This document shows positions 13,287 through 21,824 of a DNA stretch of 64,000 nt, one piece after another. The stretch is from Muricea muricata (lineage: Eukaryota > Cnidaria > Anthozoa > Malacalcyonacea > Plexauridae). The notes below the pieces were generated by a model. That model ran no database searches. It was not told the DNA's origin and saw only the letters and a list, made by a program, of their open reading frames with translations. How positions within the stretch are numbered: the first letter of the stretch is position 1; every line of letters starts with the position of its first letter. The stretch is from contig OY979717.1 in NCBI GenBank assembly GCA_963855995.1, positions 26,927,746 through 26,991,745 on the forward strand, read 5' to 3'. A program made the translations under genes and the position numbers.

Positions 13287-13726
13287 TCTCACTAAGCAAA
13301 ATTTATGTCCGCGATTTTGAAGAGCTCGCGTCAGCCTTCGTAAGATTTGCTCGCGTCAGATTTGCTCGCGTCAGACTTGCTCGCGTCAGATCGCTCGCGT
13401 CAGATTTGCTCGCGTGGCGTGAATCTTTCTTGCTAAAAAGAAGCAGCGTATCATTTATCAGTAAAATTCGTCAAGAAAATAAAGATCAATAGGTAGTTGC
13501 GCCTAAAATCGCCGTTTAACTGCCACTGCACTTCCCTATCTTTTTCTGATAAAAAATGTGCATAGAGGTATTTCGTGTCCAATTCGTGCTCTCACGTAAG
13601 CAGTACACGTCAGCGTGGCAAGTGCCATTGCGTGAGCAATTCGTGCTCTCTGGTTGCGTCATCTCGCGTGTGCAATTCGTGATCAGCCGAAAAATCGCGG
13701 ACACGAAAATATTAGGAATAGATAGG
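13287..13726. mobile_element. ~440-bp insert present only in the right arm of the foldback
   Basis: The left arm runs straight from GATGTCTCAC to CATAGACAATCC, but the right arm is split at that point. The insert begins CTCACTAAGC and ends GGAAGT(GAG). Its ends share an imperfect inverted TGTCCGCGATTTT block. No convincing target duplication was found. It carries a ~15-bp tandem array at 13320-13410. Confidence 0.55.
13320..13410. repeat. 15-bp tandem repeat (TTGCTCGCGTCAGAT), about 5-6 copies
   Basis: Degenerate copies of GCTCGCGTCAGATTT follow one another. The GC-rich CGCG core stands out from the AT-rich surroundings. A short open frame through it is only a by-product of the repeat. Confidence 0.8.
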
Positions 13727-13765
13727 AAGTGAGACATCTGGTTCTATACCTGATCTGTGTCTTAA

Positions 13766-14164
13766 TTGAGTAAGGTATGGTCAAATACACCACTTCAGAA
13801 CAAAAACAGAACCAAAAGCTAAATTCCATGCAGCCCTAAGCTAATTCATTTTTTGTGCCAAATTTTAAAAAATCCCTTTCTCTGGAGAATTTTTTTCCAA
13901 GAGAAGGAAACAAAAATAAATCTGACATTTAAAAACAACTGATTTTAAAAGGGAACTGAATAATCATATAAATATGTGTCCCCCCAATTATCAATCATGT
14001 GCTGCCCCCTAAGGGCTTATTTTTGCACCTTTGGAATGGGGCCTTAGTTTATAAAAGGGAGGAGTGATCTCCAAGCATGCAATATATGGGTTAAATAGCC
14101 ATTTTCCAATCAAGCAAAGTATTATTTTACCCAATTGTTTGACTGGAAATGGTGAACTGATTTT
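13766..14164. other. non-coding stretch, probably 3' flank of the P-element pseudogene
   Basis: No gene is seen. On the minus strand it follows the P-element stop codon (14165-14167) and is AT-rich, consistent with 3' untranslated DNA. Confidence 0.4.
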
Positions 14165-14187
14165 CTACTGCTTTCCTGTCTTCTTAA
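14165..14187 (-). pseudogene. last codons of the P-element transposase, left of the Kolobok insertion
   Basis: Reading on the minus strand, the frame that ends at TTAA in 18832-18835 (...VKKRIK) resumes at the other copy of TTAA (14184-14187). It runs KTGKQ and then a TAG at 14167-14165. The frame therefore continues across the 4.6 kb insertion exactly if one TTAA is removed. Confidence 0.6.
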
Positions 14188-14841
14188 GGTGGCTCAATAC
14201 ACTTTCCAATGTAAAGAATGAAATCGTTTTGATCTCTATTTAACGTAAAAATACGGTTCTAAATTTATGTAAAATTAAAGAACGTGCAAGACTTGTTACA
14301 ATTAAAACAATATTTGGCAATATTTCTTGTTTCCATGGCAACTAGGACGAATGCAATATTTCAAAAATGGATGTAAAATTGTCGTTTTTCCAGTTTCTTT
14401 CAAAAACTAGCTCGGTTACCCCTACTTTTTTTTTGATAAATCATTAACTTTAGTTCAAAGAAATTTTTTTGGAAAGTTTAAAAAAATTCTGTTGACCCAA
14501 TTTTTTGTTATGAAATTTCAGCTTTTTTAAAAATTTCAATCAACAGAATATTTTTATTTTTTTATCTCGGACGTGATAAGTGTATATCTGCTCATGCACA
14601 AATTTTCAGGGTACCTTACCGAACTCGTTTGGGAGATGTGTTGTGTTTGTTGCGGCGCGGTCACGCTTTTCGTCTCGCTTTACCGCACTCTGCAAGATCA
14701 ATGATATGACATGCGCGTACATAATTTTGCAGGCGCATTCCGACTAAAACACGCAAAATTCACGCATTCGGCGTAAAAAGTGTATTTTTGTTGTTGATTC
14801 AAATTTATATTGAAAATCTTATTGGATATTTGAATTTTCTC

Positions 14842-17800
14842 CTAACTACTATTGGATGTAGTTGAAAAATTATTTGATTTAAAGTATTTAACAATATTTG
14901 AAAGAATCCGCTTGTTTTTCGTGACTCTTGGGCGACTTTTATCCGACGTTCTACGTTGCGAACGATCGCGTAATTCACATGGCGGCATGGATAGAATTCC
15001 AACAACTCCGGGTTCTCCAAACTTTTCCCATAGCGCCAGAAGATCATTGTACGATAACCCACTTTCTGCGATTTTGAGAGCCATTCCATGAGTGATGGAG
15101 CCGTGGTCTTCGTTTGGAGAATAAAGATTTCCTACGAAAGTTTGGTAGCGATCGTGCCGATTATCGATAAATTTCAAGTCATTTTTTACGTCGATAACTG
15201 AGGACATCTGGCAGCAATCCACGATTGTGTTTACTTCAATGGCCATTTCAGAACTGAACAATATTTTCCTCAAGGCAATCGCATCTTCTAATGCATCGTG
15301 TGCATCGAAATCTTCGTTGAACAAACACTTGTAAACACTACCTAAATTTGCTTGACAGAACTCGCCGTTCGATTGCTTCAATGGGGAATGTTGGCGGGAT
15401 AGTAATGTCCTAATAAGTGGTAAACTATCACCAAAGCAAATGTTCATGTTATAAAGTTGTTGTTCGAAACTATTGCCAGCATTGCGGAGAAGTGTAGGAA
15501 CGTCGAATGTGGCGGCATTGTGACCAACGATAACAGTTACAAGGTTGTCCTGATTTCCAACACAGGTATGTAAATTTTTTTCAAGGAATTTTGTAAATGA
15601 CAGCAAGGCGGTTTCAAGGGACACTGAATTTACAGGGTCAAAACTTTTGCACAAAGTTCTCACTCCATTTATGATTTCTACTGTTAGATTATTGACTTTT
15701 GATGCATAGTAGCCAACAGAACCTTTAGGCATGATGTAGGAAGAGAAGATTTCCCCATTTTGAGTGATAGCTGAAAGTTGACAGATCTCAGCTTGTTTAC
15801 CAGTACAAGTTGTTTCTGTGTCAAATAAAACAAACAGGTACCTTTTTTCCGGATCATAAGTAAGGTATTTCTTCTTTGGTCTTTCAATAAAGGGTGGAAC
15901 TGATTTTCTGTATTCTTGATAATGATCTGTTGTTATGTTCCTGATTATTCCATCAATATCAATATTGGTAGAGTCACCTGTAAATGAACTTTCCTTTTCC
16001 AGATTCAGCCCTATACCTGTTTGATATGTTTTACCTTCTCTTGCTTCTTTTTGGGCATTTTTTGAAATTCTTTCTGATTGAAGCTGATGCCGTCTGATTT
16101 TATATTCTTTTAAAGATTTTCTCTTCTTATCACTTTGTTGTTTTTTATCCATCAAAGAACTGTGAAAGACACAAGTAGCACCTGGATCTATGCCAAGGGA
16201 CTCAAGTGTGTTACTGATGTAGCTGAAACCAATGTTCTTTTGGGCCACTGCACATGCAACTCTAAAGTCGTTACTCTCACTTCCTCCATAAAAACGGATT
16301 TTGGGGTTTTTGCTCCATATGGTGCTGTTTAGTGATTCGTTTCTTTGTGAATTGGCAAATGGTAGAAGTTTTTCAGCAACTGTGTCTGTGGCATACTCCT
16401 CAAATAAACTGTTGAGTGCTTTCTTTAATTCATTGCCCATCAAATCTTTATTGTATGGTAAATCTCTATGCTTGTATGTCAAAGGGTCTTTTTTATATCC
16501 ACACCATGATGAGCAACAACCATGGTGATCTCCAAAAGCATGAGGAACAATATTTTTTATAGCTGACTTTAAACTGGCTTTGTCTCGGTTTTGTGCAACA
16601 GAATATGTAAAACACTTTCCTACATAATTTATAACTTTTTGGCTCAGTGTTGATGAGCTCTCAAACTTACAACGAGTAGCAATGTTGTACAACCTTGTTG
16701 TCAGGGAACGTTTAGCGTGAACAATATCCGACCACTTCTCAACTCCATATGGTACATTTTGGCTTAAGTGACAAAGAGTTGTGGTATCATCATCACCTAC
16801 ATAGGTAGAGAATTTGACATTTTCTGTAGGGGCTGAATTCCACAGTTCACATGCAACTGCTGGTTCCATGGCTTTGGATGACCCGGCATGATTTTTTCGA
16901 CAGTCATGGACTCTTGGCTGCTTTCCCTTTTTCTTTGCAAAATCACACACTCTACAGGATTTGCATTTTGTTGCATAGGCCAAAACATTGCCAGTTTGAA
17001 TCCCCATAGCCACCCCCTGTCCAGTCAATGAGTTGTGCCCTTTCCCACGTTTCTGCCATCCCATGTCATATGAAACAGGTATTCCAACCAAGCCATTTTC
17101 ATCAGCTACTTCTCCATTGATTTCAGCAATTTTCTTTTCAACTTCCATGTTTTTCTTGCAACTAGCTTGAGCCAAAACCTCTACAGCACATCCAACCTCT
17201 CTTTCTCGGGATTTAAATGTCCTGTTGTTCATTGTTGGTATATTCATGGTAGAAAACAAATTATTTAAATGTGTATTGCCAATGCCAGCATGTAGTGAAC
17301 CAAGTACAGCTCTCGTATTAATGTCATATGTTAGCCTTCCACGCTTTCCACTTCTGTGTTCTGATGATGTTTTAATTTTGTTAATTTTTCCACATAGGTG
17401 ACATTTGATGTCAAAGATGCTTGCAAGACCAGCCGTTTCCTCCTTGATAATGTTGTTTAATGCCATTGGACCTTGAACAAGATAATTGCAATTAACCTAG
17501 TGTTATGTAAATAATTCTGAAGCTGGACATTATATTGCCTTGCATTGATGATTTTACACAAACCTTTCAAGCAGTGACTGCATTTAGAAAGACACTTGCT
17601 TAATACTTCTAAATCAAAAACACGACACCCTTGTAGCATCTGGGAAGGATTCTCTTTCTGATTCTATAATTATAAAGAAAATCGTGATTTACACTGTTTA
17701 CATATCTTACATAACATCAGGTTGATTTGCGGAAAGTATTATAAATGTTTGGGTGCATTGTTCTTTTAAAGTTAGCGTAAATTCAAATCTTACCTCCATA

Positions 17801-18262
17801 TTTCGTAATATTCTTTTAGCTGGTGTGCATGTGTTTTCATTCGTGTTTTCTGCGAAGTTTAGTTTTCGTTTTGCATTTGGTCCTGCTATGCTTTCTTGCA
17901 ATTTTCTTAGTCTGTCACACGAACTTTTCTTCACAAACTTTCCACTAGCGTTCCTGGTTTGCCCAATGTTATTTGATAATGGAGTGGTTGAAACTTCACT
18001 TATGTCGTCTTTACCCGCTTGCAATTGTTTTAGCGAAGACCCTGTTAGAATAGCCGCGACTAATAACCCTGTTTTCGTCAAGAAACGTACATACTTATCC
18101 TCGCCATCGGCTTGGTGGTCGCTCTCGACTTTTGATTCAAACAAATATTTACAACAGTTTATAAAATAATTATTATTAAAGGATTCTTTCTTCTTTAAAC
18201 TCAATGGACAATTTGCATAATAGACTAACTTTCGATCTTGGCAAAAAGAACAAAATCTTTTA
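14842..18262 (-). CDS. Kolobok-type DDE transposase fused to a DEDDh 3'-5' exonuclease (three or more exons)
   Basis: Inferred exons are 18262-17794, 17663-17564 and 17471-14842, with GT-AG borders and matching phases. The first coding exon, if any lies upstream, was not found. Exon 1 begins with a C-x2-C zinc motif (RFCSFCQ). Exons 2 and 3 join within a paired-cysteine region (KCSHC, then KCHLCGK). Numbering from the ATG at 17466, a Mutator-like catalytic set is visible: D134 in VSYDMGWQKRG, acidic DDD at 225-227 in YVGDDDTTT and E377 in QRNESLN. A conserved C-x2-C...HDC..NH.GSSKAME block lies near 168-202. The C-terminus adds a DnaQ/RNase T-like exonuclease: D549 and E551 (DTET), D655 (HNAATFD), H723 and D728 (HDALED), all DEDDh residues present. 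Exon 3 has no stop or shift, so the gene may be functional. The exonuclease could process ends during transposition; this is inference. Confidence 0.85.
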
Positions 18263-18621
18263 CTACAGTTAGAAAGAGCATCCTAAGATTAGTACAACTG
18301 CAGAATTTGGTGGAGAAATGTTGTAAAATACGGAAAATATAGCCCCGCGAAGTTTGAAAATTTTGTATATATTTGTATTACGCGCGGGAAAAGTTACCAT
18401 TTTCGCGCCAATTTTAGCTCAAAAATGGTAACTTTTTCCGCGCGTAATACAAATATATACAAAATTTGCAAACTTCGCAGGGCTATATTTTCCGTATTTT
18501 ACAACATTTCGCCACCAAACTTTTCAACTCTACTAATTTTAAGGTGCTCTTTTTAACTGTGGTAAAATATTTCGTTTGTCTTGTCTAGTTCGACCTTTAG
18601 TCTATTATGCAAATTGTCCAT
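18203..18621. repeat. 419-bp imperfect palindrome overlapping the transposase 5' exon
   Basis: Both arms share ATGGACAATTTGCATAATAG, CACAGTTA, GTTGTAAAATACGGAAAATA and GTAATACAAATATATACAAA in inverted order around a centre near 18412. The left arm includes the first coding bases of the transposase exon beginning at 18262. The right arm is a diverged inverted copy of the same bases without a usable frame. Confidence 0.8.
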
Positions 18622-18835
18622 TTCAAAGGTTTTAAACCAGTAAAACTATGATATTTGAAGACACGATGCAAAATAAATGCCATTTTTGTGTTTGTTTTTT
18701 AAATTTCCCCGCAATTTTTGTTTCGGCATTTAATCCACGCGCGAGTTTTTGGTTCCCGCAATTGTCACGCATATCTCTCGCGCACGAGAACTCGCACCCA
18801 TTCCCATGAAAGAAAAGTGTATTGAGCCACCTTAA

Positions 18836-18884
18836 TACGCTTTTTAACAGGCTCTTCACTGACTGTGTGCCATTTCGTCACCTC
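18836..18884 (-). pseudogene. P-element transposase C-terminal fragment between two insertions
   Basis: On the minus strand it reads EVTKWHTVSEEPVKKRI. This is the usual C-terminal K-W-x-x-V-S-x-E-P motif of cnidarian P/THAP9-like transposases, as I recall the family. It joins in frame, through the shared 9-bp duplication, to the fragment ending at 21824. Confidence 0.65.
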
Positions 18885-19562
18885 GTACCGCCCCAGCCTC
18901 GTCCCCAGGCGCTCTGATTGCTTTTTCTTGCGCGAAATACTGTTGCGTGTAGGACGCGGGATGTCGCGCGAGGCCGGACGACGAACGGGAAGGCTGGAGC
19001 GCCTGGCAGAAAATGCAAAAAATATCGGCAGAAATTGAAAAAAGTGAAGTTTCGCGTTTCTTTCGTTTGTTCTCTCGTGATGTGGTGAATTCAGATAAAG
19101 TATGGAAGACTTAACGGAAAGTGTCAGGAAAACGAGTCTGGCAGGTAATTTGATTATTTAAATAAGCGCAACATTAGTAATTCATGATCATATATACGTC
19201 CAAGGTGGCTGAAGCTTTTGTCTTTCCACATGGCGCACATACTTCAGGTTGAATAACAACAGAGAAAGTGTAGCCAGTCAAGCACATTATGTATGTTGAG
19301 CACGAAAATGTTTTACAAAGATATGTTTAAATTCGACTTAATGTAGTTATGATATTGCCTGATGAAAGATAGTATTTACTATGCATACAATATATTTCAA
19401 GGTTTTATTGGTATTTGGTTTCAGTGCATCTGGAGACTAGAGCCTATCATTTAGTATACAGGTATAGTATCTACTTACTTTTCAAATTCAAAATTACAGT
19501 ATTTACAGACAAGTGTGTCTTTTTCCAAATAGCTTCAAATGATGGTGATGAGGGCAATGTAG

Positions 19563-20752
19563 AAAGAGGATGTGCAGCCTGGCTCAAAGCACTTGCTTAC
19601 GCCAGAGTCAAAAGCCACAGTGGAGTCAAGGCCAAAAAGAATTTCTGGAAGTCGAAGATCTAGCCTAGGTATGTAGGTTTTTGAAATACCCATATATTCC
19701 ACAAATTAAATTTTTGGTCACATGACTAGTTAAAGTAAGAAAGCCTGCTGTATTTTGTCTTTCGATTCACATATATACACTGTATTTCTATTTCTGACAC
19801 CTAGATAAGGGATGGTAGTATTTAATAAATGATTAAATGAGCCACACCATCTTTTTTGGTGTCAAGTAAACAAAGGAACCCTGACCCTGATGGGGTGAGG
19901 CTGAGCCTCCTAGAAAATTTTACAAAGATGTGAATTAATCTTTGAAGTCATATGCTTCCCCCCTTGTTATGATTTTAGGACATTGCACCCCTGGTGTAAA
20001 GAATCACATGATATCATGTTTTAAACAGAATTAAATAGTTTTTGACAACAAAAAACTGACATTTAGTTTGACAACCAACATGCATGACAACTATTGTCTT
20101 CCAATTTGGGAATTGCTATGTCAGGGTATGTTGCTATTTAATGACAAATATTAATTGCTATTTATGAAACATATGAAAGAGGATGATGAGAACATTTTCC
20201 ACACCATTTGTGTCAGAAGTAGAAAAATTTGTACCTGTATTTGTATTTAAAGATAAAATACCATAATTAATGTTAATATGAAGAATTATGCAATCGCATG
20301 ACAAAAATCAACTGGCCATTGTGTTTGTTGTACTGAATAAAGCTAAAAAATGTCCAGATACTGTAACTCACAGAGAATTTGAACTTTGACAATATTGAAT
20401 TTTCTGTGTCCTTATGGCATCATTGTACAAAACATTTATAGGAGCCCTGAGTTGACCTTTCTACAATATTAGACATAACCTGTTATGTAATTTAACAAAC
20501 AATAAACTAACATTTCTACAATAAACTTTGTTTCAGGGAACAACCCACTATTAACCTCACAAGAAAGGGGAATATTAATGTGCCAAGAGCTTAACCATTT
20601 GGTTACATGCAAAATTGATTCATCTATAAAGCAATCAGATTTGATGAAGTTATTACAACTGTGTGATGCAGATAAAAGTATGCTCACTTGTTGTGTTAAA
20701 AAATGCTTACCTGATGCAACAAAGAAAATAATCACTGTATGTATTAATCACA
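19563..20752 (+). CDS. unidentified spliced gene carried inside the TIR element (partial)
   Basis: Two exons fit together. The first (about 19563-19670) ends CTAG|GTATGT and reads ...PESKATVESRPKRISG.... The second (20537-20752) follows ctttgtttcag and ends CACA|GTAAGTAC. It reads as a helical, cysteine-containing stretch including MCQELNHLVTCKI and LCDADKSMLTCC. The phases agree (G|GG glycine). An ATG-led exon at 19102-19144 (MEDLTESVRKTSLA) has a good donor, but its phase does not join the next exon cleanly. I do not recognise the protein. It may be a captured host gene, an uncharacterised element protein, or a degenerate copy. Confidence 0.4.
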
Positions 20753-21360
20753 GTAAGTACAAGACTTAGCACTATACAATTTCATATAATTAATAAAAGT
20801 GTTGACTGTTGAGTAATTTTGTTATGTACTAAAATGCCTTCAGTTAACTCATTTACCAAAATGTCAACATTTATGTACTCATCAAAATTTGCCCAAATGA
20901 ATGCACTAGAATTCTCTGATATTTTTCTACCTACAGGTACTTATAAGGCAAACATTAATTTTATTATTTTTATATACATATGTATATATACAAGAAAATT
21001 TTTTGAAAACCCATTATTGTGATTAAGAATGTAAATTTGAGAAATCCTATTGTAAAACCAAGGTGAATTATATCCATTAATGGATATTGGGTATATAGTC
21101 ATTAATCAATATTGGATTTTCACAATGGATTTTATATAAACAACGATATGTTTTATATAAACCATGATGGGTTTATAAATTACATGAATGGGTTTTCAAG
21201 AAATTTTACATTACAAAAATCTAATAAATTGTTGTTGACATGTACATAGACATAATTTACAATATGGAACATTAATTTAATAAAAAAATACATGTAAATA
21301 GTGTATGTATTTTTGCTTAAATTTTTATGTTATGCTATGTTTTGTTATATATGTCCAGTG

Positions 21361-21685
21361 TCAATTAATAAAATATACAAATTTAATACGTGCCATCATT
21401 TGTTCACGTTGCTTGAATAACAAATCAAAACATCTCATTGTTTCATCTTCAAGTAATTTTTGACAAATTCGCAATGATCCTTGGTGATTTTCCTTTGTAA
21501 AATCACATTTGTGTATCACGCGAAAATGTTGTCCAATTTCATTTTCATCAAAACAGTGTAAATCTTTTACACCACTTTCAACTGGGCTGGAGGAAGAAGG
21601 AACAAACGCTGAAACGCTCATTCTCGTTAATACCTTCAAGTAAAGGCTGTATAATATTAGCACAGAGCATATATGCGTCCGCCAT
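21361..21685 (-). CDS. coding-like minus-strand frame next to the right TIR, function unknown
   Basis: ATG GCG GAC at 21685, just inside the TIR, opens MADAYMLCANIIQPLLE. A second frame from about 21606 runs about 80 codons to a TGA at 21361. It is rich in charged helices (ENEIGQHFRVIHKCDF, LLFKQREQMMARIKF). A GT...AG pair between them would restore one frame, but it would make an intron of only about 25 bp. A small deletion is therefore as likely as splicing. It is not recognised. It faces the plus-strand gene in the same element. Confidence 0.35.
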
Positions 21686-21824
21686 GTTTTTTGCATTTTC
21701 TGCCAGGCGCTCCAGCCTTCCCGTTCGTCGTCCGGCCTCGCGCGACATCCCTCGTCCTACACGCAACAGTATTTCGCGCAAGAAAAAGCAATCAGAGCGC
21801 CTGGGGACAAGGCTGGTACCGCCC

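Larger units (their letters stand above)
7672..13761. mobile_element. foldback transposon with ~0.9 kb inverted arms, TTAA-flanked, interrupted by a Harbinger
   Basis: The ends are near-perfect inverted repeats: CACAGATCAGGTATAGAACC at the left, and the complement CTATACCTGATCTGTG at the right. TTAA lies immediately outside at 7668-7671 and 13762-13765. Removing the Harbinger at 8279-12008 leaves a 2.3 kb element. Its two arms (7672-8278 plus 12009-12365, against about 12415-13761) pair along nearly their whole length around a ~50-bp loop near 12366-12415. Each arm contains three related ~240-bp sub-repeats. These are marked by GACAAAACTAACCCTG, the block GTAAGCTATCGAATAGGCTA and GTTCATTGAATGTGAGGGGT. 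No coding sequence belongs to the element itself. The right arm alone has a ~440-bp extra insert at about 13287-13726. Confidence 0.75.
14188..18831. mobile_element. Kolobok-like TTAA-target transposon (4.6 kb) with its transposase gene
   Basis: The ends carry GGTGGCTCAATACACTTT in inverted orientation (about 18-22 bp TIRs), with TTAA directly outside at 14184-14187 and 18832-18835. It encodes on the minus strand a Mutator-like-fold DDE transposase fused to an exonuclease. TTAA duplication with this transposase type is what I would expect of the Kolobok superfamily; piggyBac is excluded by the protein. It is inserted in the final codons of a P-element gene. Non-coding parts are the 3' flank (14188-14841) and the 5' flank with a large palindrome (18203-18621). 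Confidence 0.8.
18894..21815. mobile_element. 2.9 kb TIR element with 9-bp target duplication (Mutator-like or P-like)
   Basis: TIRs of about 130 bp begin CAGCCTYGTCCCCAGGCGCT and continue almost identically, through GAAATACTGTTGCGTG and GGCCGGACGACGAACGGGAA, to AAAATGCAAAAAA. The 9-bp direct repeat GTACCGCCC lies at 18885-18893 and 21816-21824. Long TIRs with 9-bp duplication suggest a Mutator-like element. If one base matches by chance, 8 bp would fit P or hAT. No transposase was recognised inside. Instead it holds candidate exons on plus (19563-20752) and a coding-like frame on minus (21361-21685). It sits in the coding part of a P-element pseudogene. Confidence 0.8.

Noticed and set aside
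13277-13492. Open frame with repeated RFARVR
   Set aside because: It is a translation of the 15-bp tandem repeat and has no start context or family.
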